From an uncultured Saprospiraceae bacterium (GTDB lineage Bacteria; Bacteroidota; Bacteroidia; Chitinophagales; Saprospiraceae), in NCBI GenBank assembly GCA_937941765.1, contig CALDGQ010000018.1, positions 52,245 to 116,244 on the forward strand: DNA of 64,000 bases, in the 5' to 3' direction. Numbering within the stretch: the stretch's first letter is position 1; each line of letters starts with the position of its first letter. A model generated the notes under the pieces. That model searched no databases and was not told the DNA's origin. It was given only the letters and a program-made list of their open reading frames with translations. Shown here one piece after another: positions 53,605 through 63,186 of the stretch. The translations under genes and the position numbers were made by a program.

Positions 53605-54324
53605 ATGAAAATAGATATACTAGCTGTCGGGGTACATCCTGATGATGTGGAGTTGGCGTGTAGCGGTACGTTGTTGAAAATGATCGATCAAGGAAAAACT
53701 GTTGGTCTGTTGGATTTGACACGTGGTGAACTTGGTACAAGAGGTTCTGCGAAAATTAGGGATAAAGAAGCGGCTGCATCTGCAAAAAAAATGGGTGCTA
53801 AATTTCGAGTCAACGTAAAAATGGCAGATGGTTTTTTCGAAATCAATAAAGCCAATAAAATAAAGATCATTGAAGTGCTTCGGGAATATCAACCGGATAT
53901 CGTGTTGGCTAATGCTATTTTTGATCGTCATCCAGATCATGGAAATGCCGCTAAATTGACTGCCGAAGCTTGCTTCCTTTCAGGTCTAGTAAAAATCAAA
54001 ACCAAAAATAAAAAAGGGAAACCACAAAAAAAGTGGCGCCCAAAAGCAGTCTATCATTACATCCAAGATCGAGACATGAAACCTGATTTCGTAGTTGACA
54101 TCGATGGATACTTAGAACGAAAAATGGAGTTAATTCAAACTTTCAAATCTCAATTTTTCAATCCTAATTCTAAAGAACCAGCTTCTCCAATTTCTAGTAA
54201 AGCATTTTTAGATGTGGTGAGAGCCAAGGCAAATATTTATGGTCGTCCCGCTGGAATTGAATTTGCAGAAGGATATACGGTTGCTCGTACTATTAAGATT
54301 GATAGCCTGTTTGATATTGGATAG
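53605..54324 (+). CDS. bshB1: Bacillithiol biosynthesis deacetylase BshB1
   Basis: PIG-L/LmbE-family zinc deacetylase of 239 residues that converts GlcNAc-malate to GlcN-malate, step two of bacillithiol synthesis. Zinc and catalytic motifs: HPDD at 11-14, GELGTRG at 41-47, RHPDHGNA at 108-115. Further BshB1 marks are KMADGFFE and the C-terminal RAKANIYGRPAGIEFAEGY. bshA and bshC are not in the window. It follows the KAS III gene by 31 nt, probably cotranscribed, and is followed by a long inverted repeat. Confidence 0.93.
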   Translation: MKIDILAVGVHPDDVELACSGTLLKMIDQGKTVGLLDLTRGELGTRGSAKIRDKEAAASAKKMGAKFRVNVKMADGFFEINKANKIKIIEVLREYQPDIVLANAIFDRHPDHGNAAKLTAEACFLSGLVKIKTKNKKGKPQKKWRPKAVYHYIQDRDMKPDFVVDIDGYLERKMELIQTFKSQFFNPNSKEPASPISSKAFLDVVRAKANIYGRPAGIEFAEGYTVARTIKIDSLFDIG

Positions 54325-54703
54325 GCTTTAAGGAATATCGAATGTCGAATATCGAACAAGGAATATCGAATGTCGAAGTGGAGCACATGAAGGAGAAAGG
54401 ATATTTGAAAAAATACAAATCAAATTCTTTAGCGTTTAAAATGTAAATGCGTCCTCTACTTCGAAGTTCAGTGTTTGATATCAGATATTCAAATCTCATT
54501 TCTGTCTTTTCAACCTTTTACAAATAACATTACTTTTTAAATTAAATAAAAACATAACCCAACAATTACCTTACAAACGGTAATAACACCCAATTCTGTT
54601 TGAAAGTCACTTTATTTAATTGATTTCTCCCACTATTAAAGGTATCTTATAAGAATCATTCCAACACCCGCTAAACAACAAATTAAATTATACTCCCTGT
54701 ATC
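54325..54703. repeat. GAATATCGAATGTC-type inverted repeat and the protease upstream region
   Basis: The left arm (about 54330-54385) is a run of GGAATATCGAATGTCGAA units ending CGAAGTGGAGCAC. The right arm (about 54450-54497) reads CGTCCTCTACTTCGAAG and then GATATCAGATATTC. The pairing is strongest near the tip; the loop is ~65 nt. CTCTACTTCGA is also in the right-arm tip at 12438-12454, and GAATATCGAA-like units are in that stem too, so the two are relatives. From 54500 on, AT-rich sequence leads to the protease start with no feature. Confidence 0.65.
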
Positions 54704-56590
54704 ATGAACAGACTCAACACCTGTATCATCATTCTCACCTTGTTGGTGTACTTAAAAGCTGATGCTCAAATCAGTCAAGGAGGGATGCCGTATAGTTTAA
54801 AAGTTGGAAATTCACAACAATTCATTCACGAAATTTTATTAGCAGAAATCGCTCCGCCTTTCAATCTTGAGGGAGTAAAAGCGGAAGATGAAAAATTGGT
54901 CGGTACCGTTAGATTTGCAGCTCCAATAGACGTATCCTATAATCTCCAAAATTCAGGTTTTTGGACATTGCTTGAAAATGGTGATCGACTTTGGCGACTG
55001 AAAGTTAAATCCAAAGATGCATTGGGTGTGTTTTTTCGGTACGATCAATTTGAATTAGCAGCTGGTGTACAATTGTTTATGTACAATGAAGATGGGAGTC
55101 AGATATTTGGTGCATACACGGCGCAAAATAATAAACCGTCTCAACAATTTATAACTGGAATGATTGATGGGGAGGTCGCTTTTTTGGAACTGTATGAACC
55201 TGCAAAAGTAAAAGGGCAAAGTAGTTTTCGAATCTCACAAATCATGCACGCGTATCAACCCGATTATATCAAAAGTAATACGGATTTCAACGCATACGCA
55301 GGGTTCGGATTTGGTGAATCTTTGCCTTGCCATATTGATTCTAATTGTCCAGAAGGGGATGGAATGACACAGCAAAAGAGAAGTATTGCTCGAATTGCAC
55401 GAGTATTTGAAGAAGGCGTTGGTTGGTGCACGGGAGCTTTGATCAATAATGCAAATTTTGATGGCACTCCATATATCTTGAGTGCATTTCATTGTCAAGC
55501 GGGGTACACACCAATTTATGATTTATGGCGTTTTGATTTTCAATATGAAAAGCAATTTTGCAATGATAATGGAGAGCCTAATTATAATTCTATCTTAGGT
55601 TGTAATTACATTGCTGGAAGAGAAGAAAGTGATTTTGTTTTATTTGAATTGATGGAGCCAATACCAAGTAATTACAATGTTTATTATAATGGCTGGAATC
55701 GATCGGAAATTTTACCCGAACATTCTTTAGTGTTACATCATCCAAAAGGAGATGTCAAAAAAGTGTCCATTGATGATGAAAATAGTGTGGTGATCGGAAC
55801 TGAAATTCATTGGAGCAATGGGGTAACCACTCCGCCTGATTATCATTTTAGATCTATTTTAGATGCGGGTACAATTGAGCCAGGTTCGTCCGGAGCCCCT
55901 TATTTCAATGAGCAAGGAATCATTGTGGGACAACTTCATGGTGGCAATGCCAATTGTGATGAATTTGTAACTTACTATGGTCGATTTTCGAAAAGTTGGG
56001 ATCAAGGAGAAACTGAAAATTCTCGTTTACAAGATTGGTTAGATCCTAACAATATAATTGAAACAGCATTAGAAGGCTATGATCCTAGTACACCGCAGCT
56101 AGGTTTTTCTAAAATAAATGGTGTAACACTAACTCCAAACGGGGATCCAATAAATGGTGTCGATCTGCAATTGAATGGTAACATTTCTGATCAAATATCA
56201 ACAAATAATAATGGTCAATTTGAATTTCAAAACTTACCACTCAATCAGGAATATCAATTGACTGCCAACAAAGATGCTGATCCTTTAAATGGTGTCACTA
56301 CTTTCGACTTAGTTTTAATCCAACAACATATTTTGGGACTTGAATATCTTAATTCACCCGAAAAGATAATTGCGGCAGATGTCAATCAAAGTGGTACCAT
56401 TACCACCTTAGATCTGGTTGCTATTCAGCGTGTCATTCTAGAATTGGATACCACTTTTGCCAATGGAAAATCTTGGATATTCACTCCCGATGAAGTCCAA
56501 ATTGATGCCCTTTCTGTTCCTGGATTCAACCAGACTTTTATAGGAATCAAGCTTGGTGATGTCAATGAAAATGTTGATCCTACTAATTAG
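54704..56590 (+). CDS. Secreted trypsin-like serine protease (lysyl-endopeptidase-like) with dockerin-like tail
   Basis: 628 residues, signal peptide ending LKADAQ. After a propeptide-like beta region, the catalytic domain (~205-450) has the triad His263 (LSAFHC), Asp310 (ESDFVLFEL) and Ser396 (PGSSGAP), with paired cysteines as in lysyl endopeptidases. Then comes a carboxypeptidase-regulatory-like beta domain (ITLT-type: VTLTPNGDPINGVDLQL ... LPLNQEYQLTANKD) and a dockerin-like region with two DxNxDG-like loops (NGVTTFDLVLIQQHIL; DVNQSGTITTLDLVAIQRVIL). It stops after KLGDVNENVDPTN with no T9SS sorting domain visible, whereas similar proteins often carry one. Specificity for Lys is a family guess. 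Confidence 0.82.
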   Translation: MNRLNTCIIILTLLVYLKADAQISQGGMPYSLKVGNSQQFIHEILLAEIAPPFNLEGVKAEDEKLVGTVRFAAPIDVSYNLQNSGFWTLLENGDRLWRLKVKSKDALGVFFRYDQFELAAGVQLFMYNEDGSQIFGAYTAQNNKPSQQFITGMIDGEVAFLELYEPAKVKGQSSFRISQIMHAYQPDYIKSNTDFNAYAGFGFGESLPCHIDSNCPEGDGMTQQKRSIARIARVFEEGVGWCTGALINNANFDGTPYILSAFHCQAGYTPIYDLWRFDFQYEKQFCNDNGEPNYNSILGCNYIAGREESDFVLFELMEPIPSNYNVYYNGWNRSEILPEHSLVLHHPKGDVKKVSIDDENSVVIGTEIHWSNGVTTPPDYHFRSILDAGTIEPGSSGAPYFNEQGIIVGQLHGGNANCDEFVTYYGRFSKSWDQGETENSRLQDWLDPNNIIETALEGYDPSTPQLGFSKINGVTLTPNGDPINGVDLQLNGNISDQISTNNNGQFEFQNLPLNQEYQLTANKDADPLNGVTTFDLVLIQQHILGLEYLNSPEKIIAADVNQSGTITTLDLVAIQRVILELDTTFANGKSWIFTPDEVQIDALSVPGFNQTFIGIKLGDVNENVDPTN

Positions 56591-56824
56591 CCTTATACCT
56601 TTTCTATGGCTTGCCACGCGCTGTGCTGACTAGGCCTCAGAAGAGTATAGCGCTAAGCAACCCAATAGAAGAACTCCAATTCCTTTGTTGTTTTCCGGAA
56701 ACATATTACATTGCAGTCTCATATCCCACAAAGCCTTATTGTTTCAAAAACATTGCTGTTTAGTATTCTCAATCTGAATTTTCTCATTTTGAACGTCTAC
56801 TATATGGCTGAATTAACTATGAAC

Positions 56825-57436
56825 ATGAAAAATACGATTGTTTTACTATCCTTTTTATTTGTCTTTTCGGCTAACGCAACGGCCCAAGATGTTTTAGTCA
56901 CGCGTACTGCACATATACATGTGAAGTCAAAAAATAGCGTCAAAAATGTTGAAGCAGACAATTATCAAATGCGTGGACAAATTGATCCTATAACTGGAAA
57001 AGTTGAGTTCGTCGGGTTGTTAAAATCATTTGAGTTTAAACTTGGTGCATTGGATCAAGCTTTTAATAATGATAAGGTAAGTTTGACCCAATATCCACGG
57101 ATAACTTATGATGGTAAAATCATAAATTTAAAACAAGTCAATTTTAGTAAACCAGGAACCTATAATGTCAACATTAAAGGCACGCTCTATATCTGGGATG
57201 AAAAAAGAGTTACTTTTGCAAAAGGAAAATTGATTGTTAATACGGATGGAAGTGTGAGAGCAGAGTCGATTTTCGATATCAGAATTGAAGAAAAAAATGT
57301 TAATAAATTAAATGCTATTGTTAGAGAAAAACTACCTTCTGTAGTAAAATTAGATATGAACTCCTTTGGTGTCAGTCGTGATATCAATATCAGTCTAAAT
57401 GGGAATTTTAAAAAGAAATTTGTCTTCCGAAATTAA
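56825..57436 (+). CDS. YceI-family periplasmic protein
   Basis: About 203 residues from the ATG at 56825 (MKNTIVLLSFLFVFSANATAQ is a good signal peptide); an in-frame extension to 56711 is probably not translated. The mature part is lipocalin-like: VTRTAHIHVKSKNSVKNVEADNYQMRGQIDPITGKVEFVGLLKSFEF, then YPRITYDGKI and VNIKGTLYIWDEKR, ending DINISLNGNFKK. YceI proteins bind isoprenoid-type lipids in a central cavity. It is probably cotranscribed with the OB-fold gene 43 nt downstream. Confidence 0.8.
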   Translation: MKNTIVLLSFLFVFSANATAQDVLVTRTAHIHVKSKNSVKNVEADNYQMRGQIDPITGKVEFVGLLKSFEFKLGALDQAFNNDKVSLTQYPRITYDGKIINLKQVNFSKPGTYNVNIKGTLYIWDEKRVTFAKGKLIVNTDGSVRAESIFDIRIEEKNVNKLNAIVREKLPSVVKLDMNSFGVSRDINISLNGNFKKKFVFRN

Positions 57437-57479
57437 AATTAGAATTTAATTCCCAACTGCTTATTTAAATTAACTATTC

Positions 57480-57893
57480 ATGAAAAAAATATTGTATCTA
57501 CTTATCTTTCTCGTTGCCCTATTAATTATCGGTTACGTGGCATTCTTAAACGTTCCTCAAGATTCTACCAAAGGAAAAGAAGCGGTGATGCAACTAGGTG
57601 CAGCAAGTTTGTTTGCTGAATATGAAAAAAACGAAAAAAATGCAGACATAAAGTTTATCGGTAAAATCATGGATATTCAGGGGCAAGTCATCGGAATCGA
57701 AAAAGACGAAGCAGGAAAAGGTGTTGTTATATTAGATAGTGGAAACGGCATGGATGGAATCATGTGCACACTCGAAAGTAGTGAAACTCAAAAAATGCTT
57801 GCACTCAAAGAAGGTCAAAATGTCAAGATACGTGGAAAATGTGCTGGGAAGATGATGGACGTTGTTTTTAACAAATGTCTTTTGCTGGAATAA
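57480..57893 (+). CDS. Small membrane-anchored OB-fold protein (tRNA_anti-like)
   Basis: 137 residues: an N-terminal membrane helix (KKILYLLIFLVALLIIGYVAFL), then an OB-like beta barrel (ADIKFIGKIMDIQGQVIGIEK ... VVILDSGNGMDGIMCTLES ... LKEGQNVKIRGKCAGKMMDVVFNKCLLLE). This matches the tRNA_anti-like/OB-fold putative lipoprotein family common in Bacteroidota, frequently next to YceI as here. Location is probably periplasmic; ligand unknown. Confidence 0.75.
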   Translation: MKKILYLLIFLVALLIIGYVAFLNVPQDSTKGKEAVMQLGAASLFAEYEKNEKNADIKFIGKIMDIQGQVIGIEKDEAGKGVVILDSGNGMDGIMCTLESSETQKMLALKEGQNVKIRGKCAGKMMDVVFNKCLLLE

Positions 57894-58019
57894 CATTGTT
57901 ATCTATTTTAAACTTTTCAAAACTCATTTTTAAGCTAAACAATTTTTTAAACTAAAATTGTTTAGAGGTACTGTTTGAATAATGCTATCTTGGCTTTTTT
58001 AACAAGTGACTTACTAGAT

Positions 58020-58595
58020 ATGAGATTCTTTATATTCTTTTCATTCATTCTATTTCCAATTTTTCTTTGTGGTCAATCAATTACGCTCAAAAAGGGTGAT
58101 AAAAAAGTTGTGCTACCAGTAGATGGATTTTATAGATTTGCTAATGGTGTTATTGAAGCAGATGATGAATGTTACGATTGTATTGGTATTAAAGGAATAA
58201 TCAGTCGTGTGTATAAAGATTCAATTTCAGTGGCCTTAAAATCAATCAATAGAAATATTGTGAGAAATAAAATAGAAAGTAGTGTGAACATCAAAACCAT
58301 AATTGATCTTGAAACAAACATCTGGACTTTTGCCAAAAAAGATGTGTACCATATTGATGTTTATAAGTCTGCCGCTCAAGCCAAAAGAAATAGAGGACTG
58401 GATGGATTAGGTGGCATGTTAATTTTAACAGGTGTCGTTACTGCTGCAAGTTCATTGTTGATAAAAAAAGATGAAGGCCGAGAAAGTCTGTTAATTGCAG
58501 CTGGAATAGAAGGTGCATTAGGTGTTGGGTTGATTGCTGTTATTAATAGAAAGAAATATAAGTTATATGGTGATGATGCTTGGCAGTTTGAGTAG
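58020..58595 (+). CDS. Uncharacterised exported protein with a membrane segment
   Basis: 191 residues from ATG 58020, which gives the signal peptide MRFFIFFSFILFPIFLCGQ; the longer frame from 57975 is less likely. The middle is beta-rich (LKKGDKKVVLPVDGFYRF ... RVYKDSISVALKSI), and a glycine/alanine-rich hydrophobic pair at the C-terminal third (LGGMLILTGVVTAASSLLI, LLIAAGIEGALGVGLIAVI) is likely to insert in a membrane. I recognise no family. Its 3' end is 24 nt from the convergent type B gene. Confidence 0.6.
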   Translation: MRFFIFFSFILFPIFLCGQSITLKKGDKKVVLPVDGFYRFANGVIEADDECYDCIGIKGIISRVYKDSISVALKSINRNIVRNKIESSVNIKTIIDLETNIWTFAKKDVYHIDVYKSAAQAKRNRGLDGLGGMLILTGVVTAASSLLIKKDEGRESLLIAAGIEGALGVGLIAVINRKKYKLYGDDAWQFE

Positions 58596-58619
58596 TTAGG
58601 AAATTTCAAGCAACCTACA

Positions 58620-60974
58620 TCACTCCAAAATAACAACATCCCCACCATACGTAACACTTTCCCCATCGATAAACTCAACAATAGCACTCCAAACAAAAAC
58701 ATTAGAACCTAGTTTTTTGCCTTTAAAAGTTCCATCCCAACCATAAGTTGGATCATTTGGTGGAAAATTATTTTGTTCAAATAAAATGGAACCCCAACGG
58801 TCAAATACATTAAAAGAAGTGATCTGAGCAACATCCGGGCCACCAAAAACATTTAGGATATCATTGAAGCCATCATTGTTAGGAGAAAAAATATTAGGGA
58901 CATAAACATTTCTAATCTTTGCAACCGTAATGAAAAATCCAATCGAATCTTGACAGCCGTCTAGGGATGTTACTACCAAAGAATAAAGTGTATTGTTGAC
59001 CGGCATTGCTGAAGGATCTAAACACAAATCGCAGCTTAGTGTACTGGTATCAGTCCAAATAATTTGGTCTATAAAATCAATATCCACAATTGCTTGTAAG
59101 TCGATAGAAGTCCCTAAATTGATCACCATATCTTCAATTGGTGCAATCACAGGGATGTCCGGAGCTGTAATGTTAGATTCAATTATTTCGATACAACCAT
59201 TGGCATCCATTATGTGGACATTGTAATTGCCTTCTGCCAATCCAGTAAATAATCCACTACCTTGAAATAAACTATCAGTTAATGAATAGGTAAAGTCTGG
59301 AATGCCACCTTCAACGTTGATGACTTCAATTTGCCCTGTTTCAAATCCATCGCAATTGGGATCTCCAAAATCTATTTCAGCAACAATTGGAGAAGGAGCG
59401 AGTAAATTGAAAGTGGACTCAATCTCACAACCTACTGCATCGGTTACAGTGACACCAAAATTTCCAGGACTTAAATTTTCGACCTGTTGACTTGTTTGTC
59501 CATCACTCCATTCATAAGTGTATGGAGGTACACCACCATTTAATTGTGCGGTTAAGGATCCATCATTTCCTGGATTGCCGTTTGATTCGAAACAACTTAC
59601 ATTGAATCCGTTATAGTCAGATGGATTCAACTGTATAACTAATGGAGTAGGCTCGGTAATTTCTTGTAAAACAACAACGTCATTCCCAAAATCATCTTGA
59701 ATATAAATTTGATAAGTTCCAGCTGGAATATTCGGAATTTGATTGTTAGTTAATAAATTAGTCGTACCCATTCCTGTAATTGAAGTATCTTCTATATTTG
59801 TATAGGTATAGCTTAGTGGTGGTTCTCCCTGATCAACAGAAAATATCAAAGTACCGGAAGCAGTTCCATTACAAACTGCTGGAATCTCATCTGGTGTACC
59901 GACAATTTCGCATTCAATAGCAAGTAATTCTAAAAAAACAATACTATCACATGCATTCGAAGTCAATACGGTGCCTTGATAGGTACCCGTAACATCATAC
60001 GGTTCTGTACCAATATAAAAAGGATTGTCATTGCAAATCCAGACATCGATCATAGATTGCGGTGTTGGCAAAACGACAATGTCGATGGTGATTGTACTAT
60101 CACAGCCGTTTGGTAATGTAATGATTTCTTCATAAGCTCCAGTTTGACAAAATTGCATTCCATTTGCCTCAATACACTCGCCGTCGCAAAGCGTCTCATT
60201 AATTAATAAATTGCCAGGAGTACGTACAAGTATTGTTGTACAAGATGGTGGTGCTTCATCGCAAGCATTGGAAGCTGTTACACAAACTTCAAAAGTACCG
60301 TCATTTGGAAAAAATAATTCTGTATCGGCACTGTTTCCAGGTTGTTGGACGCCATCTATCGTCCAACTAAAATTGGCAGCGCCCGTCTCTACGGTTGTGC
60401 TAAACTCAGTTTGAAATTGAGCACAAGTTTCTTCCGGGTGTGTGATGATTCCTGAGGTGGTCAAATTTGTAACAGAAGTCGAACCTTGCAATACATTAAA
60501 CGTCCATTGACAATTGGCACTGTCACTACCGTCTATAACTAAATAATAATGTTGTCCAATTGTTAGGGTCACCAAGCTCACAAAAGTTTGACTCGTAAAT
60601 TCTGGGATATCCGTATCGCAATCGGTAATAGGAACAAAATTTTGGCAGTCATCACTTCGAAAAAAACCAACTTCTAAACTGCCATTTCCTCCCACACAAT
60701 CACCTACATCAACTCGTATTGTCAGATCCTCACTTCCAGCGATAAATGCGATATATTGAAAATTATTTAATCCAAAAGTGCAAAATTCTGGAAACGTTTG
60801 TCCTTGAGCTGTTAAATCATTGATGCCACTAAAGCCATCAATATCACAAATAACACACGCGCTTGCACAAGTCGATGTCATAGCTGGTTGCAACCCACAT
60901 GGTTGTGGTTGTGCAACTGATAATTTTAAACAGAAAATAAAAAAGCAGAGTAGTAAAATGAGTTCTTTTTGCAT
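58620..60974 (-). CDS. Secreted T9SS type B protein with SprB-like repeats
   Basis: 784 residues with a signal peptide (ending KLSVAQ). N-terminal part: cysteine-rich start (CGLQPAMTSTCASACVICDIDGFSG), a beta module with GQHYYLVIDGS, and a PKD-like module (TTVETGAANFSWTIDGV ... GTFEVCVTASN). Then about three SprB-like repeats (VSCFESN..DGSLTAQLNGGVPPYTYEW ... GNFGVTVTDAVGC; next NCDGFETGQIEV ... GNYNVHIMDANGC). The C-terminal ~98 residues are a gliding-motility C-terminal domain (VYVPNIFSPNNDGFND, FNVFDRWGSILF, VFVWSAIVEF). It is probably a surface adhesin or scaffold. No PorP-like gene is adjacent, unlike the adhesin at 17 kb. Confidence 0.87.
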   Translation of the reverse strand: MQKELILLLCFFIFCLKLSVAQPQPCGLQPAMTSTCASACVICDIDGFSGINDLTAQGQTFPEFCTFGLNNFQYIAFIAGSEDLTIRVDVGDCVGGNGSLEVGFFRSDDCQNFVPITDCDTDIPEFTSQTFVSLVTLTIGQHYYLVIDGSDSANCQWTFNVLQGSTSVTNLTTSGIITHPEETCAQFQTEFSTTVETGAANFSWTIDGVQQPGNSADTELFFPNDGTFEVCVTASNACDEAPPSCTTILVRTPGNLLINETLCDGECIEANGMQFCQTGAYEEIITLPNGCDSTITIDIVVLPTPQSMIDVWICNDNPFYIGTEPYDVTGTYQGTVLTSNACDSIVFLELLAIECEIVGTPDEIPAVCNGTASGTLIFSVDQGEPPLSYTYTNIEDTSITGMGTTNLLTNNQIPNIPAGTYQIYIQDDFGNDVVVLQEITEPTPLVIQLNPSDYNGFNVSCFESNGNPGNDGSLTAQLNGGVPPYTYEWSDGQTSQQVENLSPGNFGVTVTDAVGCEIESTFNLLAPSPIVAEIDFGDPNCDGFETGQIEVINVEGGIPDFTYSLTDSLFQGSGLFTGLAEGNYNVHIMDANGCIEIIESNITAPDIPVIAPIEDMVINLGTSIDLQAIVDIDFIDQIIWTDTSTLSCDLCLDPSAMPVNNTLYSLVVTSLDGCQDSIGFFITVAKIRNVYVPNIFSPNNDGFNDILNVFGGPDVAQITSFNVFDRWGSILFEQNNFPPNDPTYGWDGTFKGKKLGSNVFVWSAIVEFIDGESVTYGGDVVILE

Positions 60975-61115
60975 AGTGTAAAAATAAACATCTAATAATG
61001 AATCGTCTAGTTATTTCATATACTATTTGTGTTTGATGCATAGCAATTTGCAATTATTAAAGCAAAATTTTTCTTTTAACATCATTGAAATTCAGTTATG
61101 GAAATTTATTTTATT

Positions 61116-61123
61116 CTATATTT
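61116..61123 (+). promoter_or_regulatory. Possible -7 promoter element of the DUF2750 gene
   Basis: TATATTTG matches TAnnTTTG and ends 25 nt before the ATG at 61149. The -33 region has no TTTG. Confidence 0.45.
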
Positions 61124-61148
61124 GAGAGTTGAAAAATGAATATAAATT

Positions 61149-61613
61149 ATGTTAGAAAACGCAAAAGCAATCATCAATCGTCATAAAAAGTTTATTGATG
61201 AAGTTGTAGAAAATGGGGTCGTTTGGGGTTTGAAATCAAGTGATGGTTATGCCGCTTTAAGTTCCAAGAATTATGAAGACGAGGATGGAACCCCGATTGA
61301 GGTAGTTTGTTTTTGGTCCAATGAAAAGTTGGCAACAGATTGTGCGCAAGAGCATTGGAATGGTAAAGAACCGAGAGCGATTAAGTTGTTCCGTTTTCTA
61401 GAAAGTTGGTGTATTGGAACTTTCGATGATAATTTAATGATGGGAACTAATTTGGATCTGGAGTTAGCAGGTCAGGAAAACAATCCAATTGAGTTGGCTT
61501 ATGAAATATTAATTCATCTCAAATCGAAAGACAAAATATTGGATTTCAAAAACCATGAAAGTCATGAAGCTTTTGAAAAAGCGGTAAAGGAAATATACAA
61601 TCAATTTGAATAA
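61149..61613 (+). CDS. DUF2750-domain protein
   Basis: 154 residues, no signal peptide. The pattern RHKKFIDEVVENGVVWGLKSSDGYAAL, then VCFWSNEKLATDCAQEHWNGKEPRAIKLFRFLESWCIGTFDDNLMMGTN matches DUF2750 as I know it. These small cytoplasmic proteins have no known function. The ATG is fixed by lack of upstream frame. Monocistronic, convergent with trxA. Confidence 0.8.
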   Translation: MLENAKAIINRHKKFIDEVVENGVVWGLKSSDGYAALSSKNYEDEDGTPIEVVCFWSNEKLATDCAQEHWNGKEPRAIKLFRFLESWCIGTFDDNLMMGTNLDLELAGQENNPIELAYEILIHLKSKDKILDFKNHESHEAFEKAVKEIYNQFE

Positions 61614-61710
61614 ATGAATTGCCCGTTACATCTATCAATGATGAACGAGCAACTCATAATAACCTGAACTTATAAATTTTAGAATCTAATCTGTATTAAA
61701 CTACCTAGAA

Positions 61711-62034
61711 CTATGCAGTAACTGTGTAGCTTTGGATTTTACTTTCCAAAACATGGGCAGACTGTCCTCCAACAATTTGCTCCTGTACTGCTCCGTCTTT
61801 AATGAAAAATAAAGCTGGAATACTTCTTACTTTAAACTGTCTTGACAATTCTGGATTCTTGTCTACATTTATTTTTGCGATAACAAAATCATCTTCGTAT
61901 TTGGTTGCTAATTTTTCAACCGTTGGTAAAAGTGCTTGACAGGGTCCACACCAGTCTGCATAAAAATCTAATAAAATAGGTTTGTCTGATTTGATAATTT
62001 CGTTAAACTCTTTTACATTTTTGATCTCTTTCAT
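61711..62034 (-). CDS. trxA: Thioredoxin
   Basis: 107-residue classical thioredoxin that reduces disulfides in the cytoplasm with thioredoxin reductase. Active site WCGPC at 28-32, the buried Asp23 region LLDFYADW, the cis-Pro motif VRSIPALFFIKDG and a C-terminal VGGQSAHVLESKI. Length and motifs are standard and there is no signal peptide. Confidence 0.95.
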   Translation of the reverse strand: MKEIKNVKEFNEIIKSDKPILLDFYADWCGPCQALLPTVEKLATKYEDDFVIAKINVDKNPELSRQFKVRSIPALFFIKDGAVQEQIVGGQSAHVLESKIQSYTVTA

Positions 62035-62257
62035 GATATTAATTTTTGAATGATTATTTAATTATTGATTACAATACAAATATGAGGGTAATTGAAGCTT
62101 GTTTGGTAGGTTAGAATTCCCTTTGAGTTGTCAATTATTCCCTTTACTTTGAATTCGTCGAAAAATGTTTGAAACTTGTCAAATAAATAAATAGTGGTAA
62201 GTTAATATCATGATATTTCTATTCTTTAAAATACGATAATACCATAAACCCTATCAA

Positions 62258-63088
62258 ATGAATTTTCAACATTGCATAATTACTTTTGTTATTACACTTG
62301 GTTTCATAGGCTGCAATGATCAACCGCTGATCAACAGTACAGATGAAATAATTCTTAGCAAAACCAACAAAGCTCGACAAGAAGCAATTATAGAAGAGCA
62401 TCTAAAAAATGGGGCTTGGAAAAAGGGAGTGTATTCTCAAGGGTGGCAAGAAGAAATTGATAAAGGTTTAGAGAAAGATTCTACGATTGCGTATCTCTGG
62501 CAACAGAAATCAATGCCACTTTACAAACAAGGTAAATACGAGTTGGGTAAGCCATTTCTTGATAAAGCCGTAAAATACAATCCTGAAGAATGGCTGGATT
62601 ATCGCGCTTTTATGAAATGTATTTTTTCCAAAACATATCGTCATGCGATTGAGGATTTTGAATTGGCTAAATCCATGTATGGAAATAGTATTGTAATGGA
62701 TCATTCCTATAATTTTTATATTGGAATTTGTCTTTTGCAATTAAACGAATTTGAGAAGGCAGAAAAGATATTGGAGCATGACATCTTGCTTCAACGTAAA
62801 AAGCACGGAGAAGATTGGGTGCATTATTTGGATCTGTTCTATTTAGGTATTGCAAAAAGAGAACTTAAAAAGTATGGAGAGGCAATCAATTTCTTTGACC
62901 AATCTTTAAAATCTTATCCTGAATTTGCAGATGCCATTTATTACAAAGCTACTTGTCTTGCTAATTTGGGGGATAAAGAAAAAGCAAATGACTTATTTAT
63001 AAAAGCAAAGGAATTAGGGGAAGCAGGTTATACGATTAATGAAGACAATGCGATTTATGAAAATTACCCATATCAAATACGATGGTAA
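62258..63088 (+). CDS. TPR lipoprotein
   Basis: 276 residues. The N-terminus FVITLGFIGCND is a lipobox with the acylated Cys at residue 19. The rest is made of TPR-like helix pairs (AYLWQQKSMPLYKQGKYELGKPFLDKAVKYNP; YNFYIGICLLQLNEFEKAEKILE; FYLGIAKRELKKYGEAINFFDQSLKSYP; AIYYKATCLANLGDKEKANDLFIKAKEL), so it probably binds partner proteins at the envelope. No more specific function can be given. Confidence 0.75.
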   Translation: MNFQHCIITFVITLGFIGCNDQPLINSTDEIILSKTNKARQEAIIEEHLKNGAWKKGVYSQGWQEEIDKGLEKDSTIAYLWQQKSMPLYKQGKYELGKPFLDKAVKYNPEEWLDYRAFMKCIFSKTYRHAIEDFELAKSMYGNSIVMDHSYNFYIGICLLQLNEFEKAEKILEHDILLQRKKHGEDWVHYLDLFYLGIAKRELKKYGEAINFFDQSLKSYPEFADAIYYKATCLANLGDKEKANDLFIKAKELGEAGYTINEDNAIYENYPYQIRW

Positions 63089-63186
63089 TGTATTCTTAAC
63101 TTTTGGGGAATTAGTCAAATTCATTATCGATTCTAAAATTATTTCGTGATATGGAATTATTTTCTGTGCATTCTGGTTAGCTTATT

